Shown piece by piece: positions 11,297 through 22,964 of a stretch of DNA of 42,905 nt. Below the pieces are notes generated by a model. It was not told the DNA's origin. It saw only the letters and a list, made by a program, of their open reading frames with translations, and did no database searches. The DNA comes from Hysterium pulicare CBS 123377 (taxonomy: Eukaryota > Ascomycota > Dothideomycetes > Hysteriales > Hysteriaceae), in assembly GCA_000467715.1 (NCBI GenBank), contig AJFK01000467.1, positions 1 through 42,905 on the forward strand, written 5' to 3'. Numbering within the stretch: position 1 is the stretch's first letter; each line of letters starts with the position of its first letter. The position numbers and the translations under genes are program-made.

Positions 11297-12849
11297 TTTT
11301 CTATCAGCATATGCATTGCATGGGTGGTGTTTTAGGGTGGGAAAATACACATCTGTTTGTTATTTGTTTATGTACACTAGTTTCAGAAAGGCCCAGAAGC
11401 CTCTTGCCCTGGTGGGCTTATATCATAAAGCGGCCAAAGTGCCTTTAGCTGAGCTTAATACCAATACACACAAGATTACCCAAGTCTCTACATCTTAAGA
11501 TTTTAAGTTGCCTTTTCCCACCTCTTTCAATCTAGGCTTGTAGGGTTTTGATATTCTATATTGCTCTCACAGTAGCCATCGACTTTTCATTCATATCCCA
11601 GAGATCAATTGCTCTCGTTCCCCCGACTACACCGGGTCTTATGCCTGCTTACAGAGATTATCCTAGCCTAGAATCTTTAGCCTATTCTCTCTTCTTAAGA
11701 CTTTCACTTATTCTTTTTCCTCTCTCTACTAAAGTAGAGATGTAGAATTTCTTTACTCTTTCTTTCTCTTACAGACGCCACCGCCTTTTTATACTCTTCC
11801 CAAAGCTAAAATACGGTCGTCTTGCCGACCAAACCTAACCTAAGCTCTATTTGCTGAAGTTTTTTTTTCTCTAAGAATTATAAGTCCCTTTAATAATACT
11901 AACTAACTTTTCTTCCCTTTCTAACTTTAGAGAGATAGGCTAATTAATTTACCTAAGTATCCTCTCCTAAAGTTTTCAGTCTTTACATACGCTTTCCCGA
12001 ACCCAAGCACGCTCGTCTTACTGTAGACAAAGGCATATCTCCTTTCACATTATATCAAACATCCTATTACTTTAGCTTTGATCTTTGGTGTTTAATTAAA
12101 CACTAAAACTTAACTTACCCTTTGCTTCCTAAATACTCAAATCTCAACTACTCCATCGCTTCCCAAACTACTAACCGACCGATACGCTTCTTCTTCTCAC
12201 CTCGCTCAAAGTATCACGGCAGCCAAGCAAGCAAAACTCATCCCAGCCACATCTTTCTCAGTAGTCTAATCCCGCGGTAAAAAGAAGGTTGATCAGTACA
12301 GCACTGAGAAGCAGTACGGTGGGAGGGGAACGTCAAATTGCTGACATCCTGGTATGCTGGGATGAAGTGGTTAGTGGTTTCTTCAAAACCTACGTATCTC
12401 GGAGATCTTCTTCTTTTCGCTAGATTGTGAAGCTCATATGTTGCAAGAGCCTGGAAAAGTGTTCAGCCTGGGATAGTTCATCTCGCGTGCGTTTGTTGAA
12501 TGTGGAGAGTATTGTTACTAGCGAGGAAAGGAAGGTTGCTATTCTACATACCGTAAAGTTGGGCGACAGGGAACATGATGTTGAATGCGAATAATCGCCT
12601 CCCTCTTATAACAAGACTATGCAGCATTATTACCTTCTCTTAACTTTCCTGAAATTATATCTAGCGGAGAAGGTATAAGAAACATAGTCAAGATCTTAAT
12701 CTGAGAGAGTGGAATTAGCTAACGAGGGTATCTATAAAACGAAAGGAAGAAATGGAAAAGCAGCGTGTTGTATTGGTTAAAGGAGACGAATGAGCTAGAA
12801 CGAACATGAAAATCCCTCTCGACTAGATGAATAGTAAAAGAAACAAGGC
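11297..12849. repeat. Pyrimidine- and TpA-rich gene-free tract, possibly RIP-mutated
   Basis: No reading frame of note in about 1.5 kb. From about 11400 to 12180 the plus strand is strongly T/C-rich with many TTA, CTAA and TAA words, few CpG and runs of T (for example at 11861-11868). This is what repeat-induced point mutation leaves in old transposon copies of filamentous fungi, although no ORF, LTR or terminal repeat is recognisable. 12180-12849 is more balanced. The last part would be 3' UTR of the F-box-like gene. The repeat interpretation is inference from composition. Confidence 0.35.
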
Positions 12850-14181
12850 TTATTCAATCCCACAATCACAACTCCCCTTAAGCGTTCTCACACCCAACCG
12901 TCTCAACTCTCGGATAGTAAGTTCAACATCATCGTCCAAATTCTCGCTTGCCTAAATAGAAAAGAAAAGATCAGCCTTTCCCGCGTCTTATTCAACTCAT
13001 CAGGAATGTTAAGTCAGACTCACCATAAGCCTCCCCCTCTCCCCCCTCTCATCCAAACGCCCACACGCATCCACAAGCACAATCTCATGCAGCATCGGTA
13101 CATCGCCCCTCCTCTCAATAATCCCATAAAGAACATCAAAAGCCACGGCATTCGACTCCACCGCGACTCGTAGCGATCGAAGCGATCTAGGGAGCAAACT
13201 CCCCAAAGTCTCGGGCTCGAGATCGGGCCAGCTTATGTCGAGATGGTGGACTGACGAGCCGGTTAGAAAATCTTTTAGTGCGATTTGGGTATCTAGGTCT
13301 GGAGGGAAGCCTAGTGAGAGCCGGAGAGTGCGGAGCGTGGTGCTATGGGTCGCATTAAGTGCTTCTAGCATGGCTGGGTTGAAGAAGAGGCCATGAATGG
13401 TCGGTGGGAGCAATGTTTCTTGGATTGTGAATGATGAGAGCGGTTGGAGCCTTTTAAGAACCTCGGGGTTGAACGATTGAATTATTGGGGGAGGTGAGTT
13501 GGGTGAGTTCTCGGTGGAGGGTGCGAAAGGCTGCGCTATGATCTCCAGTTGTATCAGATGAGGTAGATTAGATAGAATAGAGGCTGTTTCGGTGTGGTTC
13601 GTGGTGGAGCAGCCATTGAAACAGATGGACTTGAGGCTCCGCATTGAAGCTAAGAACAAGAGGCTCCCGTGCCTCCCTATCATGGAGAGGTGGCCAAGCT
13701 GCTTGTAATATTGGCCTAGTAGTGTTGAGACTGCGAATAGGAATTCTCGATAAAAATATGATTGAGATCCTGCTGACGCTAAGATGGAAAACTTGCGGAC
13801 ATTTGGGAGCTTGTGTAGAGCAGTCGCCAGTGTATCGAGTTCCTTTTCGTAAAGCCGCCAGCAGAGAAACCGTGACTTGTCTCGACTCGGTAGCGAACTA
13901 AGGACAGGAGATAAATCGATGTCTTGCAAGCGGAGGCTGATAGAGCTGACATGACGTAGGTTGTCGTCTGAGATGGAATCGAGCCACCTGTAAAGATCTG
14001 ATTGGGAATTGAGGGACACTGTTCTCCTGAAGAGGAATTGTTGAGCTTCGGTATGTATTTGATGGCACGTCTGGAGGAGTTGGACATTTGATGAAAAGCC
14101 TGATAGAGCATCTTCGTAAATTTGTTCTCGGAGTTCAAGGGGAATGGTAAGAAGAGGAGAGGCTTGATTATAAAATGACAT
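12850..14181 (-). CDS. F-box/2EXR-like fungal protein
   Basis: Two exons, 14181-13024 and 12951-12850, give 419 residues. The start at 14181 (MSFYNQASPLLTIP) puts the typical fungal opening PLLTIPLELREQIYEDAL near the N-terminus. The upstream extension to 14373 reads like 5' leader and is left out. Next comes LQTCHQIHTEAQQFLFRRTV, also typical of this large ascomycete group. The body has Leu-rich segments suggestive of an irregular LRR or helical repeat. The C-terminal 33 residues sit on their own exon behind a 72-nt intron (phase 0) and end KGSCDCGIE. Without that exon the protein would stop after four intronic codons. Such proteins are usually annotated as F-box or 2EXR-domain proteins of unknown substrate. 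A role as SCF adaptor is only a possibility. Confidence 0.75.
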
Positions 14182-16958
14182 GATTTCGACGGCGGTGCAT
14201 GACCAAAATTTGATGAGAGCTCTGGAGAATACTTTTAGGAGAAGTTGAAGATGAATTTGAATGAATTGACGAGGATCCGGCGATTGAACGAACAAGGAAA
14301 TAGGACGGAAAGTATATGGAGGGGCGCACCAACATGTGATAAGCTGGCACAGAATACAAAACATGAACCTCACGATAATCTAATTACAAGCAACATATTT
14401 CGACTCAGTCCTGCACGGGCCTTTCATCGAAGTTGCATACCGTTGAGCTCTGTTGTATGATAGGATACATACCATCACTCAGTTCTTTTCCTACTAGTGT
14501 CTCTGCAAGATAGTTAAGACTTTTCTGCTCCTCAGCCCAATATTCACTAAATTAGAAGCCACCGCATGCTTTGTTCGCTGGATCCAGATAATCCCTCAGC
14601 TCGAAACTGAACGAGACACTATGCATGGGTATCACAAACCGTAATCCCTAATGGTATCATGAGAAAGATCTATCAAGCCCCATCTCAAGCGAGTTTGAGG
14701 GAGTTGACGGTTGAGGTCCGAGGGTAGGCTACCAATGAAGTTGCCGCAAGGAGGCTTGCGCGAACGATGACCCGTGGGGCATAAAAGTAAGATCAGGTTG
14801 AAAGCCCAATCAATGTCCGTGTAAGACAATAGCTTGACCTAAGTGGGCATGGAGACTGCAGATATGAACGCCCGAGCTATGCCGAAAGATGTAGGATGGT
14901 AGTACGAAGTAGAATACCTCCTGCTCGCCTAACAACAGAAAACGTAGAACTAATTTAGAACTGAGCTTAAGGTTGGTGATGAGGCTAGCGATCCGCGGAG
15001 TGGATGTACCACATACGAAGGGCACTGTCAGTTTAGCCCGTTATAGCAGAGAAGCCACAGTCTATGGGAACATACGAGATCAGTCCACACGGCATCAGAC
15101 CATCATCACCATATGGCTCAGCTCAGCGCCATCAGACTGTCCGTGATCTCCGTTGCACTCGGTTGAGGCTTTGTTTCTCTGAAGCTTTGACGTTAACAAC
15201 GGAGGAAGATTTCTAACGGGGACGGGAAAGCTGTCAACCTGAAAAGTACTCCGGAATTTTCATTTTGATAGTCGTGTCACGACCTCGCAGGCTGGCTGAT
15301 TTTTGAGAGGTGGTCTACCGATCAATCATGGTTGCAATTGGTCGTTGTTTCCAGAGACATATGGACGAAATCTGCCAGCTATCTCCGGTGAGATGCCGCG
15401 CAATGGGAGTCAAACCATGGGGATTCGAGTGGCCGTTCTCTTCTTGGTAAGAATAAACGAGCATGCAGAACTCGAGCGCCAGGAGCTAAACGTTGATCTC
15501 AATACGGATAGGTACGAGGGCATGGCAGAGAGTCAATTGGTCAAAAGATATCACCAGGACTCAAAGGCTGCTGGAAGGGGATGCCATCGCTGGCGAAGAA
15601 AGCGGCAGAGATCCGGGCGGGTGCACGGGATGGCTTGGAGGTGCAAAGCCGAGTGAGTCCGGATCGAAGAGTAGACTCGGCCAGTAGGATGTCGACAGGG
15701 GACGATATGCAGGTAGAAAGTCACAGTTGGTGCATTTGAAATCTTCACAAATCAAGTGCTCGGCTTGTTCAGCTGCATCTAGAAGCTTGGCCTTGCTCCA
15801 GAGATTCTAGCGGGCGCCCATCTGCTGTGGCTGGTGCTGTCCGGCTGCCACGCGGTGTGGGGGCGTCGATCTGGATCTGTCCCTGCACAACATTGACAGC
15901 CGACACATCACATTCACTACGCTTCCACTTCCCTTTGCCTCTCTGTCACAGTTATCGTCGGATAGCTTCCAACGACATCTTTGCTTGCTTCCTAATCGCC
16001 AGAACCGAATCTAATGGAAATGGAAGGGTATGTTGCTTACTTTCGTCTCTCGAGCCGTACATCCACGCATATCTCGAAACGGTGGAGTGGAACTCCGGGG
16101 CCTCTGGCCACAATGGGCTCACTAGCGTAAAAGCCACCGGTGCTTAAATGGAGAAGCTGCCCCAAAACATGGCCTGATTGTTGCAGGAGCCGTCATTTAG
16201 AGCAGTGTGGAGAGCGACGCCGGTTCCTGAAGCTATCAAAAACGTAGTATTTCATGCCTTGTGTAACAGAAGAACGTGTCAAGCTTCTTGTCCATCCCGA
16301 ACTTCTATTGCGATCCAATCGAAAGCATTTCAAATACTCGACACGATGCAGCCTTTTTGTGATGTGCATGCGTCGTGGACGTGGATCGGTTCGACAGTAG
16401 TGCGGCAGTCGGAATACCGTGCAGTGTTTCGTGAATGGCATCTCTGATCTCCGAATGAGGTTTTTTACCCCGAACCCTCGTGGTTGCCACGCGAATACAA
16501 CATGTTCTGCGGCTGAAAGTTGATGCAATAAGGCCTAACCGGCAACGGACCTGTGTGCGAGGCATCGGATTGACCTACCGAGAGGGTTACACAAGAGGAG
16601 TCGCCTGCGTAGAAGCCCAAACATGGATTGAAGATAGAGAAGGCTTTTGTGGATATGTTCGGCAGCATCCCTCTCCTTTCAGTTGTTGTGAAGTAAATGA
16701 AGAATCAAAATAACTATTTACCCACTCTGTTCTAATGACCTTGGTGAACAGACCAAAGAAATGAAAGCATTAGAAGTACATGCCAATGCAACCGCTTACA
16801 TCGCAAAATCCATCTTTTGATACATGACCTAGCGCCACTTTCCCAACGTCCCTCGAACCATACAAGTGGGGGTGCAAATGTTGAGCTGGTATAAAAAAGA
16901 TGGTGTGGTGGAGTTTCTTGCAAAATAATTCAGTCCGACAACTAAAGCCACGCGGAAA
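14182..16958. other. Long gene-poor interval
   Basis: About 2.8 kb with no gene I can support. The longest frames (15303-15656 from a non-ATG codon, 15827-16147, 16193-16528 on the minus strand) are Arg/Ser/His-rich translations without family features or splice partners. GC content is ordinary and no tandem repeat was noticed. The right end, about 16720-16958, should be the 3' UTR of the PDH E1-beta gene. The left end contains the promoter of the F-box-like gene. Confidence 0.35.
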
Positions 16959-18414
16959 TTACACTCTCAGTAGCTTGGCGGCATATTGCACTATCAGCTC
17001 TTCCGAGGGGAACGACATTTCCTCAAGTTTCTGTGCGTATGGTGTGGGGACCTCTGCGCCAGTAACACGAACAGGAGGCGCATCTAGGTAATCGAAGGCA
17101 TATTCGCAAGTAAGAGCCATCAATTCAGCGCCAACGCCAAAAGACGGGAATCCTGACTCTACGGCCATCATATGGCCTGTCTTCTTCACCGACTTCACGA
17201 TGGCTTCGACATCGAGAGGCTTGATCGATCGAAGGTTGATGACCTCTGCCTCCACACCATATCTCTTTTTCAGCTCCTCAGCTGCAACCAGAGCTTGACC
17301 GACGCAACGAGACAAGGTGACCATTGTGAGATCTTTTCCAGGGCGTTCAATCTTGGCTTTACCAAACTATATGAATGATTAGGAGGTTTCTGCATAGCCC
17401 AGGAAGCGTAAACTAAAACGTACCGGAATGACAAAATCATCTTTCTGAGCAGCTTCGCTCATCGGGAAAGGAAGACCGTACAGCAACCTGAATCCTCTAT
17501 CAGTACACTGGGGACATGTTTTAATGAACAAATCTTACTCATTTTCCAAGACAACAACAGGATTGGGATCCCGAATGGCAGCTTTTAGCAGACCCTTCGC
17601 ATCCTCAGAGCTATAAGGCGCCACAACCTTCAACCCAGGAATGCTTCCATACCACGCCGTATAGTCCTGAGAATGTTGTGCGGCTACACCAGAGGCGAAC
17701 CCATTTGGTCCACGGAAGGTAATGTTGCAAGGTTGGATACCTCCAGACATGTAGTGTGTCTTTGCGGCGGAGTTTATGATCTGATCAATAGCTTGCATAG
17801 CAAAGTTGAATGTCATAAATTCGCACTGTAGATCCGTCGTGTCAGACTTGCTCTTTAATCTCTGTTCCAGGATAGCTTACCACTGGATGGAGCCCAGCTA
17901 GAGCAGCACCAACAGTAAGACCACAGAAACCAGATTCAGTAATTGGACTGTCGATAACCCTTCTGTCTCCGAACCGGTCGAGTAATCCTTTCGTAACTTT
18001 GTATCTATAGAAGAAATCAGGTCAGCTATATGCTCGTAATACAATTCGTAGTTCCTCCAGCGGAGACATTAGCGGAAATTGACTTCTCGCATTGAAAGTG
18101 TTGCATTGAGGCCACCGAATCCGTATACATGTTATCCAAATCAACCCGAAGAGCTCAACTTACGCTCCGTTGTATTGCGCGACCTCCTCTCCCAACACGA
18201 AGACCTTGTCGTTTGCCTCCATCTCTTCGGCCATAGCCTCGTTCAAGGCGTCTCTCACCGTCATCTCCTTCGTTTCGCTTGGCGAAGCATATCCTCTGCT
18301 CTTGATAACTGATGGAAGGGCAGCTGTCGTCCGGAATGCCGGTCTTAGTGCTGGAGTCGCCCTTGGAGCTGACAGCAAGCGGGAAGCTGGTCGGAAAAGC
18401 CTCGAGGCGGCCAT
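16959..18414 (-). CDS. PDB1: Pyruvate dehydrogenase E1 component subunit beta, mitochondrial
   Basis: Five exons (18414-18164, 18004-17881, 17825-17539, 17487-17424, 17366-16959) give 377 residues, close to the family length. The N-terminus ([20 protein letters not shown]) is Arg/Ala/Ser-rich without acids, a matrix-targeting presequence of about 40 residues. The mature start is [15 protein letters not shown]. Conserved blocks follow: [17 protein letters not shown] (the Glu pair binds near the thiamine-diphosphate pyrimidine), then [40 protein letters not shown] and [18 protein letters not shown]. With E1-alpha it decarboxylates pyruvate and acetylates lipoyl-E2, making acetyl-CoA. Every junction keeps frame and family sequence, for example across the 159-nt first intron at NGA|YKV. 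It is the same strand as ERG6, but the 860-bp gap argues against co-transcription. Confidence 0.97.
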
Positions 18415-19273
18415 TGTGATAGAGGAGTAGAGATTGGAGGGGAGGTGAGAGGAGGAGGGAAGAGTTTGATGACCGGAGAGTGTGAGATGTTGTTGATGAG
18501 GACTGATGAGATTTATCGGTGGTTCCCCGAGTTGACACCCGAAAATGTGGAAATGTTGAGCGTAGGGTAGGTGGTCAAAGCTTCATCGAGCCCGTTAGAT
18601 GCTGTAAAGTGCTAGCTACAAACCCTTTGAGGGTATATTTGCTATTGATCTGAACTGTGTTGAAGTTCAGCAGATTGCCATCAGACTATTAGTTGGCTGT
18701 TCTTGCCGTGTAGAGCAGAATTATTTTGCGGGATTGAAGGTTGGGAGCGATTCGCAGATATATCCTTGCACCATGCCGGAGACAGCCACAGCCAAGCTCC
18801 ATAAGTTTTCATTCCCCGAAATAGGTCGTCCCGAGATCAGTCAATTCCTACGCTCTTTTAAAGGACTATAGAGTATAAACAATATACTTATTTTAGAATA
18901 TCTGTTATGTGTACACATTCTTAAGATAATTCTCAGTTATTCTCCTTAGCCTAGAAAATTAAAAGTCCTTAATTCTAATCTGTGATATGTTGGAAAATAG
19001 ATTTTTGAAGTATCTAACCATTATGTCTTTTCTAAGTTCTCTGCTATCTAGGCAGTCTTGCCTCTCCCTTTCTATTCTCATGAGTACACTCTCATCCATG
19101 CTCTTCATACCTCCCCAAAATTACGGTAGTGAGGTAAATCCCACCCTCAACCCCAGGATTACGATTTATCAGGTCCCCGAGAGGCCTGAGAAAAATAGAC
19201 AGGCATGCAATAAAGTACTAAGCCCGAACGAAAAAAGTAAAAAGAAAGGAAGTAGAAAAAGAAACGACTACAC
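18415..19273. other. Interval between ERG6 and PDH E1-beta
   Basis: Promoter side of the PDH E1-beta gene and 3' side of ERG6. About 18840-19030 is A+T-rich with many TTA/TAA words and looks like a short RIP-affected remnant. A plus-strand open frame at 18987-19496 (169 codons) runs antisense into the ERG6 last exon and has no family features, so I treat it as chance. No other feature seen. Confidence 0.35.
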
Positions 19274-20590
19274 TTATGCACTTGTGTTCGTAGGTTTCCT
19301 CGCTACCATAAGGTACATAGGTGTGAACAACTTCTCCTTTCCACCCGCAACTAGACAGTCAGCCGCAACGGCCAAACTATCCGCTGTCTTCTGTGTTCCC
19401 TTGGGCGCAACACCGACCCATTCCAATGCACCAACAAACCGATGCACAAGACCCCTCCCCACTTTGGTCATCCTGACAATTGTAGGGAAGTCATAGATGC
19501 TACTCATATACTTGAGCTCGCCTGAAAGAGGCCAGTACCAGGGCATTGGGTCCTCCCTGTCCGCCAAATCCTCATTATGCTCAAGGATGAATCCCGCAGC
19601 CTGGACGGCTTTGAGCGCAACCTCAATTTTCTCCATATTAGAAATGCCGTCACCTTGTTCGATACCGAGACGGATCTCACGGTGATGTGGGTTTGAATTG
19701 TCGTAGGCATCGGTCATAAGCCATTCGTAGACGCCAAAGACACCACCCGGTTTCAGGACACGGAATATTTCGCTATAAATGCCTTCGAGAGAAGGTGCGT
19801 GGACGGTGGCTTCAATGGCATAAACGGCATCGAAAGAGTTGTCTGGGAAAGACATTTGCTAGTTGCATTATCAGAAGAGTTTAGGCTTGAATGAGCTGGC
19901 AGGAGAATAGTAGACGTACCATAAAGTCTCCCTTGGTAAATTTCAATTTATCCGCCAAACCCTCCTTCTGAGCATACCGCGTACCGCGTTCAATTTGGTA
20001 GTCGTTATTGTTCAATCCAATGACATTAGCACCGGAAAATTTCACAATTTCTCTGGCTGGTCCTCCGACACCGCATCCGACATCAAGCACGCGCATGTTG
20101 TCGCGGAGACCCATCATATGGGCGAGGTAGTGTTCATGGCGAGCAATGGCTTGCGGGAAAGGTTCACCATAGGCAAAGCGGCAGAAGTGGAAGGATTGGC
20201 CCCATCCATACTCGTAGAGATCGGTGGCAAGGTTGTAGTAACTAACAATGGCAGTGGTCAGAAACATTGAGTGACCAAGAGGGTGAAAAAGCCAACATAC
20301 TGTCTCGTCAAAGTCGCATACTCGTCTCTTCGGGCCTGTACTCTATTGTAAGCTACTATAGTTCACGTAGAGGTTGAGGTATGTACTTTTCGCGTCTCCT
20401 CGGTCTCGTCTACCGCTGCCTTCGAGTCCCAATGCTTGAAATATTCATCAACAGCAGCCTGTTGTGCTGCTCTGTCCTTCCTCAGCATAGCTCGCATTCC
20501 TCCTTGGGCGTCAGAAGAAGTGCCATGCATGGCCTTGTTAAAGGCAGCATCTCGGGCATGGTTTTCCTGTTCAAGAGCGATTGGAGACAT
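19274..20590 (-). CDS. ERG6: Sterol 24-C-methyltransferase (Erg6)
   Basis: Four exons (20590-20387, 20335-20301, 20241-19920, 19858-19274) give 381 residues, the usual Erg6 length. One exon is only 35 nt. The enzyme moves a methyl group from S-adenosylmethionine to C-24 of zymosterol or lanosterol in ergosterol synthesis, at the ER or lipid droplets. Diagnostic blocks: [19 protein letters not shown] (sterol-binding region I), the SAM motif [15 protein letters not shown] from residue 131, [13 protein letters not shown], then [12 protein letters not shown] and a C-terminal sterol-methyltransferase region with [16 protein letters not shown]. The N-terminal 70 residues are charged and helical, as in fungal homologues. 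It diverges from the ECM2/SLT11 gene, and the shared promoter carries a CCAAT box. Confidence 0.97.
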
Positions 20591-20961
20591 GTTGCAGAGC
20601 GAGCGGTCTCAATTTTCAACAGAGCTGAATTGCGGTACTCGATTAAAAAGACTGACTTTTTGCGTAAAAGGGAGGGAAAAGAAAGTAGCGGTGATGCCCT
20701 TTTGAATGGGCAGTTTCAAGGTCCCCTAAATTAACAGTCGCGGGCTGTGATTGGTTGAAGCTCGGAGGCGACTTTTTTCTCCCGCCTGCCAAGACTTCTA
20801 TCGTCACCCTAGCTCAACGCCTTCAACCGATATCAACTCTTGACACGAAGACCCTCCTGCTGCGCCTCAACCACCACCATCGGCCTGCGGATACCCGAAA
20901 TATTACCCTTGTTTCGATCCTTTACACTTAGAAAGTGTACGCGTCCACCTCCACTTAGGAC
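20591..20961. promoter_or_regulatory. Shared divergent promoter of ERG6 and ECM2-like gene
   Basis: 371 bp between two divergent start codons. An ATTGG (CCAAT on the minus strand) lies at 20750-20754, about 160 bp before the ERG6 ATG, in the context TGTGATTGGTTG, a typical position for HAP-complex binding. The right half, next to ECM2, is C-rich and purine-poor like a fungal transcript leader. No clear SRE or Upc2-type TCGTATA was found by eye. Regulation is inferred from position only. Confidence 0.45.
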
Positions 20962-22154
20962 ATGCCTCCAGGAATCAAGCAGGATCTGAATCGCTCGGGT
21001 TGGGAAACGACTGATTTCCCCTCCGTCTGTGAACGATGTCTTCCAGACAACCCATATGTTCAGATGCTAAAGGAAGACCATGGAGCTGTAGGTTGTCATG
21101 TGCTTCCCTGTTTTCGAGCCTAGCTGACTTTGACAAGGAATGCAAGATCTGCACACGACCATTTACCATCTTTCGATGGAAAGCTGATCGTACCGCCCGG
21201 CAGAAGCGCACCAACATTTGCCTCACATGCGCCCGACTAAAGAACTGTTGTCAGTGCTGTATGCTCGATCTATCATTCGGTCTTCCCATCGTCGTCCGAG
21301 ATGCGGCGCTGAAAATGGTGGCACCTGGCCCGCAGAGTTCGATCAACAGAGAATATTACGCGCAAGAGCATGAGAAGGAAATCGAAGAAGGAAGGGGAGC
21401 TATCGAGGCATATGAGAAGACAGACGAGAAGGCCAGAGAGCTTCTAAGGAGACTCGCGAACAGTGAACCTTACTACAAGAAACAACGGAGGATCGAAGCA
21501 GACGGTGGAGAGGGACAGAAAGCTCTTCCAGCCCCAGGAGGAGGAGGAGCCGGTTCAGGCGGACATGTTCCAGGACCAATAAGGACGCGCGATTCACGAG
21601 GCACACCGGGAGCTCGAGGTGGGGCTAGGACAGGGCGAGGAGGTCGTGTACCTGGCGCAGCGCAAGCAGCTCCTAGTCCACAAGATATTCTCCCTCCCGC
21701 AGACCCCAACGTCACGTCCCTATTCGTCACGGGTGTTGAAGACGACCTTCCCGAACACGAAATCCGAACGCATTTCTCGCAATACGGTCAGCTACGATCG
21801 GTTGTTTGTTCACATCGCGCACATTGTGCTTTCATAAACTATACCACAAGGAAAGGGGCTGAGACAGCAGCTGAAGCATGTCAAGGCAAGGCAGTGATCA
21901 AGGGATGTCCATTGCGCGTCTCTTGGGGAAAACCAAAGCCATTAGATACAACAGATCGGGATCAGAGAATTTCATGGGCAAGAGAAGGACGAGCTATTAC
22001 CAGCAATACTGCCGGGTCATCGTCAGGAGCCTCGGCCAGTGCTGCAAGAGGTGCTATTGCTGCCGCTCCGGAGGAGGATCTGGACAGCTTGGCTGCTATT
22101 GCACCGCCGCCCGGTACTGATGAGGTTCAATATGCCAGTCTTGCTGGGAATTAG
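20962..22154 (+). CDS. ECM2: Pre-mRNA splicing factor Slt11/Ecm2 (RBM22/Cwf5 family)
   Basis: Two exons, 20962-21087 and 21138-22154, give 380 residues. The 50-nt intron joins HGA|ECKICTRPF in phase. The N-terminal third is the zinc-binding region of the RBM22/Cwc5/Ecm2 family: VCERCLPDNPYVQM, CKICTRPFTIFRW, NICLTCARLKNCCQCCMLDL. A helix with the family sequence YYKKQRR follows. After a Gly/Arg-rich linker, an RRM spans about residues 234-307 (TSLFVTGVEDDLPEHEIRTH to LRVSWGK). The protein sits near the U6 snRNA ISL/U2 helix II and the NineTeen-associated complex during spliceosome activation. The C-terminal tail is Ala/Ser-rich. The ATG at 20962 gives the family start MPPGIKQDLNRSGWE; the downstream ATG at 21036 is out of register with this. 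Confidence 0.95.
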
Positions 22155-22265
22155 TTGATGGACATGCTTGGAGTGTGTTTGAGGCGTTTTGGTTAGGCGT
22201 TTTCTCAGGGCAATTCTTGCATGGGCAAACAAGCATCACGATTGCGAGGCTGGGCAAACAAAAGT

Positions 22266-22720
22266 TCATGATGAACAACATTTTCCACCTGCTAAAGTAC
22301 TTCCTTTTCCACCTTTCATGATATCCTCATTATCTCCTCGTTCAGTGTGCTCGTGTATCCGCAGTTCTGTAACATAAGTCAGACTAATTTATGTTATATA
22401 ACCACCTTTGCCACGTACTGAATCTACCTTCCTCGTTTCCAACTGATTGTCCCTGAACCACATTCTCCCGCAGAAATTTGGCAACCTCCTCCGCATGAGC
22501 AACTTGTGTCGACATGTCTTCGCTATTAGAGGCTAATGTACGGTTCTGCTCGAAATTGTGTCGCGCTTGGAAACGGGCGGCCATGAGCGTATTCGCATCT
22601 CCTATAACTTTTTGTTAGCTTGCCATCTGTTCAAGCTCGACTGGCGGTAGTACCTTGGAAGGCGACGCTAATTGATCGCAATAAATGTCTGTAAGCAGCG
22701 AGCGCCATCTCGCGCGACAT
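22266..22720 (-). CDS. MZM1: Mitochondrial zinc maintenance protein Mzm1 (LYR family)
   Basis: Three small exons, 22720-22654, 22601-22428 and 22366-22266, give 113 residues, the expected Mzm1 size. No single open frame shows the whole gene. Exon 1 is MSREMALAAYRHLLRSISVA, the LYR-like helix. Exon 2 carries FEQNRTLASNSEDMSTQV, AHAEEVAKFLRENVVQGQ. Exon 3 carries LRIHEHTERGDNEDIM, the family C-terminus. Mzm1 is a matrix chaperone that stabilises the Rieske iron-sulfur protein Rip1 before its insertion into complex III. Splice phases are consistent (CAAG|GA, GAAG|AA). It is convergent with the ECM2 gene (111 bp between stops) and divergent from Lunapark. The unspliced reading of exon 2 runs into a stop 45 nt after the splice site, which supports the last intron. 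Confidence 0.93.
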
Positions 22721-22964
22721 TGACTTGATGAGTGGAGTTTGATGTTGATGTTTGAATGGCGAAAAGAAAGTAGGCCGACTCGACAGGGATGTTGCTCCCC
22801 GGTGCCGATCATCTGCATCAGTCCTCGTGCACTTCACTGACGGCGACTGACGTCGTGAATTCACCACTTCACCACGTCACCACTTGTCAACATCTCCAGG
22901 CAATAGTGCTATATGAAGCGCCTTCAGCGCCCTTAATGCTCCGCAAACACCACCAGAACTAAAC
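22721..22964. promoter_or_regulatory. Shared divergent promoter of MZM1 and Lunapark gene
   Basis: Only 244 bp separate the two ATGs. TGACGTCG, a CRE/ATF-type bZIP half-palindrome, lies at 22848-22855. It is followed by a cluster of TCACCAC words at about 22860-22884. Their arrangement suggests a regulatory cluster, but binding is not shown by sequence alone. Confidence 0.4.

Noticed and set aside
14182-14373. Upstream extension of the F-box-like ORF
   Set aside because: The extension has no similarity to the usual N-terminus. The internal Met at 14181 places the PLLTIPLELREQIYE opening where family members have it.
15303-15656. 117-codon frame in the long gene-poor interval
   Set aside because: It begins at a non-ATG codon, is Arg-rich, and has no splice partner or family likeness.
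18987-19496. 169-codon plus-strand open frame
   Set aside because: Half of it is antisense to the ERG6 last exon and the rest lies in A+T-rich sequence; Ser/Leu/Pro-rich without a domain.
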